From assembly GCA_964634205.1 (NCBI GenBank), contig CAZWKE010000002.1:62001-126000 (forward strand): a stretch of 64,000 nt of DNA, written 5' to 3'. This stretch comes from JAFGGG01 sp964634205 (GTDB lineage: Bacteria > Spirochaetota > Spirochaetia > SZUA-6 > RPPD01). This document shows positions 42,026 through 51,861 of the stretch, piece by piece. A program made the translations under genes and the position numbers. Below the pieces are notes generated by a model. That model did no database searches and had not been told where the DNA came from. It worked only from the letters and a program-made list of their open reading frames with translations. Each line of letters opens with the position of its first letter. Positions within the stretch are counted from its first letter, which is position 1.

Positions 42026-44035
42026 ATGGGAAGTGTAGATCTACCTAAAAGCCCCAATGTTTTTCACCCGGAAAAACCCAGCGCTGTAGGTTCAAGAAAC
42101 TCTTTAGCGCAGGAATTCCGCGATCAGCAAGCCGAAGTCGATCTCCTTTTAAGTGAAGAAGTGGACAAGGTGATGAATCATATCACCTCCAAACTGCCCA
42201 AAGATGTTCTTGAGCGACTGGATGTAATGGGCGGACTGAAAGAGAAACTCTTCAATTATTTTAACCAGAATTACCAGAACATGTTCAACAGGTTCATCGT
42301 TACTTCTGAAGATGAAATGGTAAAGAAAGTTAGAAACTTTATTGATAAAGAAGAAATGAAGAGTCTGGCCCGCTATACTCCAAAAGAGATTGCAGCACTC
42401 CTGGATCAAATTGGTGGTATGGACAAGTTTAATACAGGTGAAATTGAGAAATCAATCGTTAATATGTTTGGCCACCTGCAGGGTCATATTCAGAGAGGTA
42501 TTAATGACCTGGAAAACCTCACTAATTCACTTTTAAGGCAGAAATCCGACGTTGGCGCCTTTATTCGTGGTCAAAACGCCTATTCAATCGTGAAATGTGC
42601 GTTTAAAGACAACAACTACAAGCCGAAAACAGTGAGCGACGTCAAGCTTTCGGTGAATATTCTTGATTCCGAGCTTATCAGCCCGATTTTTCACTATCAG
42701 GTAACGGTTGAATACCTGATTAAAGACCTGATTTCCAAGAATATTGTCGATATCCTTGACAAAGAGATCGAAAAACTCAAAGACAAGATCATCGATGAAG
42801 GTCGTGAAGAGATGAACGACTCCGAAATCCTCTTTGAGAAGATGCGCCGTGTGGAACAGTATACCGCCGATGATAAGGACGATCCCAAATCAAAGCGCTA
42901 TACCTTCTTTGCCAAATCCCTGATGGATAAAATTGAGGGCCTCCGGGCGGAGATCGATCCCGCAGAATACGATCCTTTAAATATTCGTGAAAACTTGAAA
43001 AAGCTTATCGATATCGAAAATATCCGCAACAGGGGTTACAATACCTCGGTCAACTCGATTACTTCTATTCTTGACACTTCCAAGATGGGATACCAGTACA
43101 TCGAAAACCTGAAGAATGCCAGGGAACTGCGGATAAAAGAATACGAGGATACCGATACGGCCCAGCTGCCTGATGAGCGTTATGCGATCAGACTGAAGTA
43201 TTACGATAATGCCCAGCTCATTAATGAGCGCAAGGCCTTTGACGTGATGCTGAAATCACTCGAGGTTGAAGTGCAGCACCTGTGGGACGTATTGGACATG
43301 GTGTATGAAGATTCCAAGTTCTTCAAAGGCATCGTTGACTTCAAAGACCTGGCCAAGAGAGTCAAGAACAAGATCAGAAAGAAGATCAAGGCTGTTACCG
43401 GTGATCCTCTGTATGAAGATATAGAGAAGAGCTGGGACGAGATTTCTTTTGTAAAACCGGCGGAAACCGAAATCGAACGCATGAACAGAACATACCTGTA
43501 TGAAAAAGATAAACTGAAACGCCGCGTAATCCTCATGAGGGAGAAATTACAGGCGGTTTACGGTTACCGGTATCCCATCAAACGCCGGGTAATGGAGGAG
43601 AGACTTTCAAAACTCGAATCCGAATTCAATAAGTTTGATTACCTCATCAATCCGTATCATATCCAACCGGGACTGCTTCTTGATGTTGATATTACCTCAA
43701 TCAAGAAGAAGAAAGCCACCCTGGACGGTATGGCCAACGTGCTGAACGAGTTCCTGCATGGCGTATCCAAGGGATTCCAGGATGCGGCATTTGCTTCATT
43801 CTCACGACGCAGATCCACGGTACGGCAGGATATAGCGCAATCTTTCGCTACTACTCCTTCCGAAGAGGGTGCTTCCGGTGAGTATATCGATATGCTCAGT
43901 GCCCCCGATACAGCCAAAACCACTTTTGCTGCGCCAAAACGCGGCAGAAGCAGGGGAAGAAGCAAGGGAGTTGTGGATTCCGGAAGAAAGAGAAGAGGCA
44001 GACCAAGCAGAGGTTCCGGATTAAAAGAAATATAA
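42026..44035 (+). CDS. cfpA: Cytoplasmic filament protein A
   Basis: 669 residues (about 77 kDa), the size of treponemal CfpA. The N-terminus (LPKSPNVFHPEKP, then GSRNSLAQEFRDQ) fits my recollection of treponemal CfpA. Almost entirely helical and charged, consistent with a coiled-coil filament subunit; the last ~40 residues are basic (KRGRSRGRSKG, GRKRRGRPSRGSG). CfpA forms the ribbon of cytoplasmic filaments under the flagella of treponemes and affects cell division and chromosome segregation. AAGGAGAG precedes the ATG. A strong terminator follows. The next two genes match the T. pallidum order. Confidence 0.9.
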   Translation: MGSVDLPKSPNVFHPEKPSAVGSRNSLAQEFRDQQAEVDLLLSEEVDKVMNHITSKLPKDVLERLDVMGGLKEKLFNYFNQNYQNMFNRFIVTSEDEMVKKVRNFIDKEEMKSLARYTPKEIAALLDQIGGMDKFNTGEIEKSIVNMFGHLQGHIQRGINDLENLTNSLLRQKSDVGAFIRGQNAYSIVKCAFKDNNYKPKTVSDVKLSVNILDSELISPIFHYQVTVEYLIKDLISKNIVDILDKEIEKLKDKIIDEGREEMNDSEILFEKMRRVEQYTADDKDDPKSKRYTFFAKSLMDKIEGLRAEIDPAEYDPLNIRENLKKLIDIENIRNRGYNTSVNSITSILDTSKMGYQYIENLKNARELRIKEYEDTDTAQLPDERYAIRLKYYDNAQLINERKAFDVMLKSLEVEVQHLWDVLDMVYEDSKFFKGIVDFKDLAKRVKNKIRKKIKAVTGDPLYEDIEKSWDEISFVKPAETEIERMNRTYLYEKDKLKRRVILMREKLQAVYGYRYPIKRRVMEERLSKLESEFNKFDYLINPYHIQPGLLLDVDITSIKKKKATLDGMANVLNEFLHGVSKGFQDAAFASFSRRRSTVRQDIAQSFATTPSEEGASGEYIDMLSAPDTAKTTFAAPKRGRSRGRSKGVVDSGRKRRGRPSRGSGLKEI

Positions 44036-44050
44036 TTAACAAACTATATA

Positions 44051-44080
44051 AGAGCAGCCCTTTTTACGGGCTGCTCTTTT
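44051..44080 (+). terminator. Rho-independent terminator after cfpA
   Basis: AGAGCAGCCC, loop TTTTTAC, GGGCTGCTCT, then TTT: a perfect 10-bp stem 16 nt after the cfpA stop. It would separate the abundant filament mRNA from the next two genes. Confidence 0.9.
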
Positions 44081-44110
44081 AAAATTACTCACTAAAAGGG
44101 GCGGGTAACA

Positions 44111-45100
44111 ATGATAGCCTTTGAGATTGAAGTATTGAATAAAAGAAAAAGTGTTAATAAGGTTGTACGCCATATTCAGGCATTGAACCGGATTGTTGCC
44201 GATATGGAAGCCCGTGATAATCTTGCCGATATTTTGAATGCTTTGATTGACGACAGCACTATTGAGGCCTACCAGGTAAGCCCCATCTTGAATTCATTGT
44301 TGATAGATAAATATAAATATGATGTATGCTCTTATAATATGACCGAAAACATCAGTGATTTTGGTGAGATTGCGGCTGAAATCGCCAAATGGAACGCCGT
44401 GGATATTATAATAGCATATTTTCACCCCGAACTGGGTGTTAAGGTAATTAATCCCAAACAGCTCAGTCACTGGGAAGCCGTTCAATCCCTGAAGAAAAAT
44501 GAGTTGGTAAACATTTATATTGGCGGCGTGGCTGACGATGTCGGCGGGAAACAGAAAAAGCTGGCGCTGGAAAAATGCCTGCAGTTGTTGCAGGGAAAAA
44601 AGATTACCACCCCGGCGGAGCTTACCAAGGGCAGATATTCAGTAAAAGCCGTAAAAAAACCGGCCGCCGAGAAAAAAGCCGCCGCTCCCGCAAAACGGAA
44701 AAGCGTATCAAGAAAGACGGCCGCGGCACCGGTTAAAAGAGCGGAGGAAAAAGCGCCTCCGACCGGTCAGCGTAGGATGACGCCGCTGTATTCCATCCCC
44801 GTAACGAATGAACTATTTCATAACGGGAATGTCGAGGCCTGGAAGAAGATTATTCAAAGTTACACTACCAAATATCCCGATTGTGATGTCTATATTTTCT
44901 ATGAAGGTGAACGGATCCACGATGTGAACGCACTCTTCAAATGGGGTAAAGTAAAGCACGGAAGCGCTATTTTAATTGCGGTTGCCGGAGAGAATATCCA
45001 GGACGTGGCCAAGCTTCGCCGTTATCTGAAACAGGGCGCAAGTCCCATGTTCGAAGCATTCCTGCGCTTCCCGGTAAATCAGGTTTTAAATCTGTTTTAA
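44111..45100 (+). CDS. Filament-cluster hypothetical (TP0747 position)
   Basis: 329 residues in three parts: an N-terminal ~185-residue domain (MIAFEIEVLNKRKSVNKVVR to LLQGKKITTP), a Lys/Ala/Pro-rich linker at about 190-225 (KKPAAEKKAAAPAKRK), and a C-terminal ~100-residue domain (YPDCDVYIFYEGERIHD, AILIAVAGENIQDVAKLRRY). The linker resembles histone-H1-like tails and could bind DNA or acidic partners. No known family. It lies between cfpA and the PPDK-like gene, as in T. pallidum, so a shared function is likely. GGGGCGGG lies upstream of the ATG; 28 nt separate it from the next gene. Confidence 0.75.
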   Translation: MIAFEIEVLNKRKSVNKVVRHIQALNRIVADMEARDNLADILNALIDDSTIEAYQVSPILNSLLIDKYKYDVCSYNMTENISDFGEIAAEIAKWNAVDIIIAYFHPELGVKVINPKQLSHWEAVQSLKKNELVNIYIGGVADDVGGKQKKLALEKCLQLLQGKKITTPAELTKGRYSVKAVKKPAAEKKAAAPAKRKSVSRKTAAAPVKRAEEKAPPTGQRRMTPLYSIPVTNELFHNGNVEAWKKIIQSYTTKYPDCDVYIFYEGERIHDVNALFKWGKVKHGSAILIAVAGENIQDVAKLRRYLKQGASPMFEAFLRFPVNQVLNLF

Positions 45101-45128
45101 ATTATTTTATGGCGGATGAGGGTTGTAT

Positions 45129-47765
45129 ATGAAAAAGAACATCCATTTTTTCAGTGCGAATGAGCATATTTCAAAAAAGGCCGTACTCGATAACATCGGT
45201 CTCCGCGGCAGGCGGGCCATGGAGCTGGCGGCTTTGGATCTTCCCATTCTCCCGGGATTCATTTTTGATTCGGAAGTTGCGGCCAACCTGGAAGAGATCG
45301 ACATAAAGACTTACCTTAAACCCTTTATCGCCAGGATAGAAAAAATAACCGGAAAGAAATTCGGGGACAAAGACAACCCCATGCTGGTGAAAATCGTCAT
45401 CAGTCCGAACCTGGTAATTGTAAACTATCCCACGCTGCACAACTTCGGATTGGTAAACAGTAACGTGGACGCTTTTAGACAGTATGTTGGAGAGAATTTC
45501 GGTTATCATGAGATGCAGTTTTTAATGAAAGGCTGTCTTGAGATAGAGGCTAAGATCGCGGAACTCGAGAGTCGGGAAGATGACAAGAAAAAAATAGAAG
45601 CGGCCATCGCGGTACTGGAAAAGGAATTAAAGGCCGAGATATCCGTGGCACAGCGAAAACAGACGATCGCAAAGTTTACCCCGCTTTTGCCCAAGGGCTT
45701 TTTCTCCGAACCGTACGCTCAACTTGAAATTGCGCTGAAGCGTATCAGCCGCATGCTGCGCCTGGATGAGATGGATGACCGGGATACGGCCCTGCTTATC
45801 CAGCCCATGGTATATGGTAATTATGGTGAAGACTCGGCAAGTGGTATATTTTTTACACGCAATATCGTCACCGGCGAGAAAAAACTGGATGGGAAATACT
45901 ATCAGAATAAATTTGATGAGATCGGGGCGGAAGGCAAGGATATCAAACAGATCCAACCTGCGTATCTCGGCAAACTGGAAAAGATCGCCCTTAACATCGA
46001 AGATCATTTTAAGGAGATACGGTCGATCCGTTTTACCATAGAAGGCAAACGCCTCTGGTTGATTGATCAGCGCGGGGTCATGAACAAATCAACCCGGGCT
46101 GATATCCAGCTGATGCTGGATTTATACCGGCGTAAGGTGGTGGACGGGCAGTATCTTATAAGACAGATTAAACCCAATCAACTGAGTGAAATCCTGCATC
46201 CTATTATCGATATTAGTTCAACAAAGAATATGAAACAGATTGCCGGCGGAATAGCGGGAGCTCCCGGTGCGGCTATCGGAAGGGTATACTTCAATACCGA
46301 AAAAATGCTCGACGCCTTTAAAAAGGCCCAGCAGGCGGATGAGGACACGCGCTTCATCCTTTGTATGCCGGCGACCTTTGCCGAGGATGTAAAAGCAATT
46401 GAGGTAGCTACCGGGGTATTATCCTGCGAAGGAGGATATTCCGCCCATGCGTCTGTTGTTGCGCGCCAGTACGGGAAGGTTTCTTTAGTGAATACCACGA
46501 TGAGAATCAGCACCGGAACGGCTGTCATCGGCGCGGTGACTATAAAAGAAGGGGACTATATTACATTGAATGTCCCGTATTACGGGAAGCCCACTATTTT
46601 TCTGGGAAAGGCCGAACTCATTGAACCTGATCCCAAAGAATCCGGCTTACTCGAATTCTTGGATATCGTTGACGGGTTTGTCAAGGAATTCCATGTACGT
46701 GCAAATGCGGACACCCCGCGGGATGCAACCCTGGCCCGGAAATTCGGCGCGCGTGGAATCGGGTTGTGCAGAACCGAACATATGTTCTTTGACGAGAAAA
46801 GGATAAACGTATTTCGGGAAATGGTGATTGCCGATACACAAAAGGAACGCCTGTCCGCGCTGGAAAAACTAAAACCCATGCAGAAAGCGGATTTTTATAA
46901 GCTGTTTAAGATTATGCAGGGATATGACGTTACCATTCGCCTGCTGGACGCTCCATTGCATGAGTTTCTGCCCCATAATCCGGATGAGATGAAAAAATTT
47001 CTGGATTATCTTGACGCGCAGGATAAAACAAAAAAGTTACCGACCAAAGAGATTATTGCCCGTTGTGAGACTTTGGAAGAGTTCAATCCCATGCTGGGTC
47101 ACCGCGGCTGTAGAATCGCCGTTTCGTATCCGGAAATATACGAAATGCAGATGAGCGCCATTTTTGAAGCGGTGTATACCCTGCAGAAAGAGGGAATCAA
47201 TGTACATCCCGAAATCATGATCCCCCTGATCATGAATGAAAACGAGCTGAAAATGGTGATTTTCGGAAAAAAGATCGAGGGGCAATCGATTAAGGGACTG
47301 GCCGAGATTGAAAAAGAAGTAAGAACACGGATGAATGCAAAACCCGTTGAGTATAAAATGGGGACCATGATCGAACTGCCCGGAGCGGCGATCGGTGCCG
47401 GTGAAATCGCCAAGTATGCCGAGTTCTTCTCCTTCGGGACCAATGACCTTACGCAGACTACAATGGGACTGTCTCGCGATGATTTCAATACCTTTATGCC
47501 TGATTATACCCAGTTTGACCTGCTTGAAGGCAATCCCTTCCGCATCCTGATGAAGGAGGTAAAGGAGCTTATCGCGGTTGCCGTACGACGCGGCGGCGCC
47601 ACCAGGCCGAACCTGAAGAAGGGGCTTTGCGGTGAACACGGAGCCGCCCCGGAAAATATCAGGTTCTGTATGGATATCGGTCTGGATTACGTAAGCTGCT
47701 CTTCCTATTCGGTTCCCATCGCCAAGCTGGCAGTGGCCCAACTTACCCTGGAAAGCGGCGAATAA
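45129..47765 (+). CDS. PPDK-like protein with a degenerate ATP-grasp domain
   Basis: 878 residues, the full length of pyruvate phosphate dikinase. The central domain keeps the phospho-His (GGYSAHASVVARQYGK, about 440). The PEP/pyruvate barrel keeps GIGLCRTEHMFF (Arg about 548), RLLDAPLHEFLP, GTMIELPGA, FGTNDLTQTT and VSCSS (Cys about 856). The ATP-grasp half is altered: the VSVRSGA strand is VKIVISPN, and DIEFT-x-LQTR is SIRFTIE with LIDQR, so the Asp, Glu and Gln that bind ATP/metal and the Arg are lost. It may still take phosphate from PEP and pass it to another acceptor, perhaps a filament protein. Named ppdK in T. pallidum. Confidence 0.8.
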   Translation: MKKNIHFFSANEHISKKAVLDNIGLRGRRAMELAALDLPILPGFIFDSEVAANLEEIDIKTYLKPFIARIEKITGKKFGDKDNPMLVKIVISPNLVIVNYPTLHNFGLVNSNVDAFRQYVGENFGYHEMQFLMKGCLEIEAKIAELESREDDKKKIEAAIAVLEKELKAEISVAQRKQTIAKFTPLLPKGFFSEPYAQLEIALKRISRMLRLDEMDDRDTALLIQPMVYGNYGEDSASGIFFTRNIVTGEKKLDGKYYQNKFDEIGAEGKDIKQIQPAYLGKLEKIALNIEDHFKEIRSIRFTIEGKRLWLIDQRGVMNKSTRADIQLMLDLYRRKVVDGQYLIRQIKPNQLSEILHPIIDISSTKNMKQIAGGIAGAPGAAIGRVYFNTEKMLDAFKKAQQADEDTRFILCMPATFAEDVKAIEVATGVLSCEGGYSAHASVVARQYGKVSLVNTTMRISTGTAVIGAVTIKEGDYITLNVPYYGKPTIFLGKAELIEPDPKESGLLEFLDIVDGFVKEFHVRANADTPRDATLARKFGARGIGLCRTEHMFFDEKRINVFREMVIADTQKERLSALEKLKPMQKADFYKLFKIMQGYDVTIRLLDAPLHEFLPHNPDEMKKFLDYLDAQDKTKKLPTKEIIARCETLEEFNPMLGHRGCRIAVSYPEIYEMQMSAIFEAVYTLQKEGINVHPEIMIPLIMNENELKMVIFGKKIEGQSIKGLAEIEKEVRTRMNAKPVEYKMGTMIELPGAAIGAGEIAKYAEFFSFGTNDLTQTTMGLSRDDFNTFMPDYTQFDLLEGNPFRILMKEVKELIAVAVRRGGATRPNLKKGLCGEHGAAPENIRFCMDIGLDYVSCSSYSVPIAKLAVAQLTLESGE

Positions 47766-47769
47766 TTAT

Positions 47770-49323
47770 TTAATCCGGATAACCCGTGATTTCTCTGATC
47801 TTCTGATAATACGGTTTCAGGCGTGTATAAATGTGCTTGTATACCTTATGGTAGAGTTCCTGATAGATTTCCACGTGTTCGGGATTGGGTTCGTACAGTC
47901 GGTCTACATAATTCATTTCCGTAAGAGCCTGCTTAAAGGAAGGGAAGAATCCCAGGCCCACGGCGGCATCTATGGCCGCACCCAGGGCTGATGTTTCATG
48001 GGTATGCGGTTTTAACACGGGTAAATTAAAAATATCCGCGGTTATTTGCAGGGTATGGGAACTTTGCGCACCACCGCCCGACACCCGTATTTCTTTCAGT
48101 TTTATTTTGCTTCTCTTTTCTATCATCAGCGCCCCGTCTTTCAGTCCGTAACACAGCCCTTCAATAATCGCCCTGTACAGATGGGAACGCGTATGCGCGT
48201 CACCGAAACCGATGATGGATCCTTTGGCCTCAGGTCCCGGTATTTTCACACCGGGAGACCAGGTCGGCTGTAAAATAAGCCCAAGTGAGCCGGGCGGGAC
48301 CTCTTCAAGAAATTTGTCGAACAGGCTTTCGGGAACCACCCCCCGCTTGCGGGCAAGGGTTACCTCATGGATCGCAAACTCCTTCTTAAACCAGGAAACC
48401 AGCCAGAACCCCCGGTAAATTTGAAACTCGGTATTGTATACACCGGGGATGGCCGAAGGATATGGAGGAATGAATGGAATAACCTCCACATATTTTTTAA
48501 TGTAGGTGCCGACAGTGGCCGTTGTCCCGAATGAAATCCCGGCACTTGAGGGTTCCAGGCAGCCTGAGCCCAGCAGTTCACAGGTCTTATCCGAGCCGGC
48601 AGCCAGCAAAGGCAGCCCATGGGTAAGACCGGATTCCCGTGACGCGGTTCTGGTTATCTTCCCCAGTTCCGCGGTGGGAGAAACCAGGGAGGGGAGTTTG
48701 GCGGAATCTATGGGAAAAGCCTGCCATTTCCAGTCACCGCGCCGGCACCACCTGAAATATTTGTAGTCGAAGGGAATGTATCCCACCTGGGATGCGTAGG
48801 AATCTACAAAGTTTCCGGTCAATTTATAGATAAGATACCCGGAAAGAAAAAGAAACTTATGGGTTTTTTCCATTATATCCGGTTGATGTGCATTCAGCCA
48901 ATTGATTTCCGACTCTCCCTGGGCAAAACGTACGGTTTCCTGCATACCGATCAGTTTGAAGGCAAGACTCATAATCCCCCTGACCGGAGTAAAATCTTTG
49001 ATTCTGCGCTGGTCAGGCCATACAATGGCGGGACGAAGCGGCCGCCCGGTTTTATCAACGTTTATCAGTGTACAACGCTGAGTGGTAATGGTGACGCCCT
49101 TTATTGCGGTTACAAGCTCAGGAGCGGATGCCGTCAGGGCTTTGCATACCCGGCAGAGATTCTGCCAATAGTATTCCGCCTCATGCTCCGCCCAGCCCGG
49201 TTTGGGACTGATATACGGTTCTATAACCTGTCTCTTGCTTTTAACAATGCGTCCTTTGAGATTAAAAAGCATGGCTTTTATGCTTTGGGTACCGACGTCA
49301 AGGGAAAGAATAAGGTTATTCAT
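47770..49323 (-). CDS. FGGY-family carbohydrate kinase
   Basis: 517 residues from ATG 49323, which overlaps the upstream stop (ATGA). N-terminal phosphate loop ILSLDVGTQSIKAMLF, catalytic-region WPDQRR, and C-terminal IRVSGGGAQSSHTLQITADI with ETSALGAAIDAAVG are the FGGY signatures. It phosphorylates a sugar or polyol with ATP in the cytoplasm (xylulose, glycerol, gluconate or ribulose type); the substrate cannot be fixed by eye. Coupled to an unknown small protein. It converges on the PPDK-like gene with only 4 nt between stops. Confidence 0.87.
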   Translation of the reverse strand: MNNLILSLDVGTQSIKAMLFNLKGRIVKSKRQVIEPYISPKPGWAEHEAEYYWQNLCRVCKALTASAPELVTAIKGVTITTQRCTLINVDKTGRPLRPAIVWPDQRRIKDFTPVRGIMSLAFKLIGMQETVRFAQGESEINWLNAHQPDIMEKTHKFLFLSGYLIYKLTGNFVDSYASQVGYIPFDYKYFRWCRRGDWKWQAFPIDSAKLPSLVSPTAELGKITRTASRESGLTHGLPLLAAGSDKTCELLGSGCLEPSSAGISFGTTATVGTYIKKYVEVIPFIPPYPSAIPGVYNTEFQIYRGFWLVSWFKKEFAIHEVTLARKRGVVPESLFDKFLEEVPPGSLGLILQPTWSPGVKIPGPEAKGSIIGFGDAHTRSHLYRAIIEGLCYGLKDGALMIEKRSKIKLKEIRVSGGGAQSSHTLQITADIFNLPVLKPHTHETSALGAAIDAAVGLGFFPSFKQALTEMNYVDRLYEPNPEHVEIYQELYHKVYKHIYTRLKPYYQKIREITGYPD

Positions 49324-49871
49324 GCCTGCCACACGGTGAATTTTTTTAAACCTTTTTGGATCAGAGGAACGACCTTTTTTATTTCCGCCTGTTCCAGACC
49401 GTTTTCCTTGGCCAGGGTTTCTTCGAAAAATGATGTGACCGATTCCAAAGCATCAGACCGGTTGTAAAACAAAAAAGCAAAGTCGTCATTCTCAGGTTTT
49501 GCTATCAGAAATGAAGAGTAGACCATTACCGGTTTCTTACTCACCATTACTCTTTTTTGTTTCCGCGTAGAGAGAATCTCAAGCTCTGAGAAGCGGTGCG
49601 GGATCTGTTTGGTTTTTTGCCGCTCAAAAGGTTCCTCATCCTTCCGGGCGTAGTCCGGCGGTTCAACCAGAATATAGAGTTTATTCCCGTCTGTACGGAA
49701 GGTAAGGCCGCCGCTGGAAAGGTAGACCGCGGTTGCGTTTTTATATGCCACGATTTCATATTTGGCATAACTTGAGTCCGGATCTAAAAATGAAGAAATA
49801 ATGCATCCGCCCTCTTCCGGTATTTTGTTTTGTGTATACGCATGAAAGAGATCAATGGCCTTCTGTTGCAC
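49320..49871 (-). CDS. Hypothetical protein coupled to the sugar kinase
   Basis: 183 residues from GTG 49871, chosen because GGGAG lies 9 nt upstream and a promoter lies just before; a longer frame to 50090 would overlap the TPR gene. Soluble, no signal peptide (YAKYEIVAYKNATAVYLSSG, FAFLFYNRSDALESVTSFF). Family unknown. Stop overlaps the FGGY kinase start. Confidence 0.6.
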   Translation of the reverse strand: MQQKAIDLFHAYTQNKIPEEGGCIISSFLDPDSSYAKYEIVAYKNATAVYLSSGGLTFRTDGNKLYILVEPPDYARKDEEPFERQKTKQIPHRFSELEILSTRKQKRVMVSKKPVMVYSSFLIAKPENDDFAFLFYNRSDALESVTSFFEETLAKENGLEQAEIKKVVPLIQKGLKKFTVWQA

Positions 49872-49915
49872 GAGAGCATTCTCCCTTATGGAAAAGTGTA
49901 TGTAGTACTCTAAAA

Positions 49916-49945
49916 AGTATACAGGAGCGCGGCGTAAAAAATCAA
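49916..49945 (-). promoter_or_regulatory. Promoter of the hypothetical/FGGY kinase pair
   Basis: On the minus strand TTGATT (49945-49940), 18-nt spacer, TATACT (49921-49916), about 45 nt before the GTG start and downstream of the TPR gene stop. Confidence 0.65.
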
Positions 49946-49965
49946 GGGTAAAATTATACGGGTTT

Positions 49966-51861
49966 TTATCGATATTGTTTGGCCCGCTGCAGGAATTTTT
50001 CCGCAAAGGCGGTATTCCCTGATTTTTTATAGACCATTCCCAGGTTGTAATATCCCTTCCAGTTTTGTGGATCCATTTCAATAACATCACGAAAAATATT
50101 TGCGGCTTTTTCGTAATCCTTTTGTTTTGCGTAAAGCGACCCCAAGGTGAGCATGAGCCCCGGCGTCGGTTTTATAAATTTCAAGGCGCTTTCCAAAAGC
50201 AGAATGGCGGTTTTACGGTTACCGATTTTATCAAGACAGAACAATAAGACGCGGAGATCCTCTATAGACTCGGGTTCCTGTTTGAGTACCTCTTTTAAAA
50301 TAAGGATGGCCTCACCATATCTTTCGGTTTTTTGGTAACAGAAGGCCAGTGCGCGCTTCAGTTTGAGGTTGCCGGTCTCTCTGGTAATAAGTTTTGTGAT
50401 TTCCCTGGCTGCCTCGTTATATTTGTTTACTCCCAGTAACAGGCGCACAAAACGCTTGCGGGTAGCGATGTCTTCCGGAAAGAGTGAAACATAGGTTTTT
50501 AATATACCGATGCCTTTTTTCGGTAATTTGAGTTTCCTGTAAACGGTTTCCAATAGAAGCATGCAGTTCTTATGGTCTGTAACAAGATCAAGGGTGCGTC
50601 GCAGCCAGTTTTCAGCCAGTTCGGGAAGCTGGATATTCAGATATTCCTTACCCAGGCAGAACATGAGATTGGGGTCCGGTCCGTGAATGCGGATCTGCTT
50701 TTGCAGCAGGGGAATCACATCCTGGGGGTCGGAATTCAGATTGGCCAGGCTTAAGGCACGGAAATAGCTTGCTGTTTTATCTTCCGGGTTGTGCCGCAAG
50801 ATATGCGCGGTATGTTCGGAAAGCGCCTGATACGCGTGTTGTTCCCATAAAATGACCGCAAGTCCGTAATATAACTGAATCCTGTTTGGATCTGATTCAA
50901 TTGCGCGTTGGTAATGATTTTTTGCTTTTTCCAGTTCGCCCAGGTTCCGATATGCTTCGGCAAGCAACATGTGCATGTCCGGATCTTGGTAATCATGTTT
51001 CAAAGCCTTTTTACTGAAGTAAACCGCTTTCCCGAAATGCCTGTTGCGGTAATAGGTAAGTGAAATCAACTTCAGCAGTTTAACCGGATCGGTGATGGTC
51101 CCTATATTGTCCTGCAGCAATGCCTGTGCCGTCTTGATTTCCTGCAGCGCCTGCGGGGTTTTTGAAAGGTGTAACAAGGTATAAGCCTTCTGCAGGCGCA
51201 GGACCGGATCCTGTGGTGAAAGTTTTATGGCCTCTTCATACGAGATCAGGGCTAATTTAAATTGGCCGACCTCCCGGTAAATAGAAGCGAGATACAAATA
51301 CGGGACAATATTATCCTTTTTTTCTTTGATTAAGAACTCAAAGCGTTCCGCGGCTTCCTGCAGTTTCCCCCGATAAAAATATTTAATTGCTAAAACAAGC
51401 AGGGCGTTTAAGTACCCGGTATAGATCCTGGCATTCTGCGGATCAACCTCCAAGGCTTTTTCAAAAAACTTGATAGCGATCTCCGGCCGTTTTATTTTTA
51501 AATATGAAAGACCGATGAAACTTAATGCCGGAGAAAAAGTTTCATTATCATTCAATGCCTTTCTTAAATGGATAATCGCCCGTTTATAAAATCCCAAGGC
51601 AAGATATGATCTGCCCAGGAAGAAACGGGCCGACGCCGAGTCCGGCTTTAGACGCAGGAAAAACTGAATACTGTGTATGGCCCTGTGAAACTGCCCCAGC
51701 GCATGGTAGGCCCTGCCCAGGTAAAGCAGGGCTTCCGGGTACTCATCGGTTTGGGAGATAAGCTCAGTCAGCAGCCTGATTGCGGTTTTGTAATCCCTTT
51801 TTTGTCCGGCCGTTTTGGCCTCAAGGAGAAGTTCCCCATGGTTCATTGTTTTGCTATCCAT
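49966..51861 (-). CDS. Large TPR-repeat protein
   Basis: 631 residues (an ATG five codons in is equally possible). About 16-18 tetratricopeptide repeats from the N-terminus (YPEALLYLGRAYHALGQFHR, FFLGRSYLALGFYKRAI) to the C-terminus (NWKGYYNLGMVYKKSGN). No signal peptide or membrane helix, so a cytoplasmic protein-binding scaffold. Partner unknown. Start-site evidence is weak: no clear ribosome site. Confidence 0.85.
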   Translation of the reverse strand: MDSKTMNHGELLLEAKTAGQKRDYKTAIRLLTELISQTDEYPEALLYLGRAYHALGQFHRAIHSIQFFLRLKPDSASARFFLGRSYLALGFYKRAIIHLRKALNDNETFSPALSFIGLSYLKIKRPEIAIKFFEKALEVDPQNARIYTGYLNALLVLAIKYFYRGKLQEAAERFEFLIKEKKDNIVPYLYLASIYREVGQFKLALISYEEAIKLSPQDPVLRLQKAYTLLHLSKTPQALQEIKTAQALLQDNIGTITDPVKLLKLISLTYYRNRHFGKAVYFSKKALKHDYQDPDMHMLLAEAYRNLGELEKAKNHYQRAIESDPNRIQLYYGLAVILWEQHAYQALSEHTAHILRHNPEDKTASYFRALSLANLNSDPQDVIPLLQKQIRIHGPDPNLMFCLGKEYLNIQLPELAENWLRRTLDLVTDHKNCMLLLETVYRKLKLPKKGIGILKTYVSLFPEDIATRKRFVRLLLGVNKYNEAAREITKLITRETGNLKLKRALAFCYQKTERYGEAILILKEVLKQEPESIEDLRVLLFCLDKIGNRKTAILLLESALKFIKPTPGLMLTLGSLYAKQKDYEKAANIFRDVIEMDPQNWKGYYNLGMVYKKSGNTAFAEKFLQRAKQYR

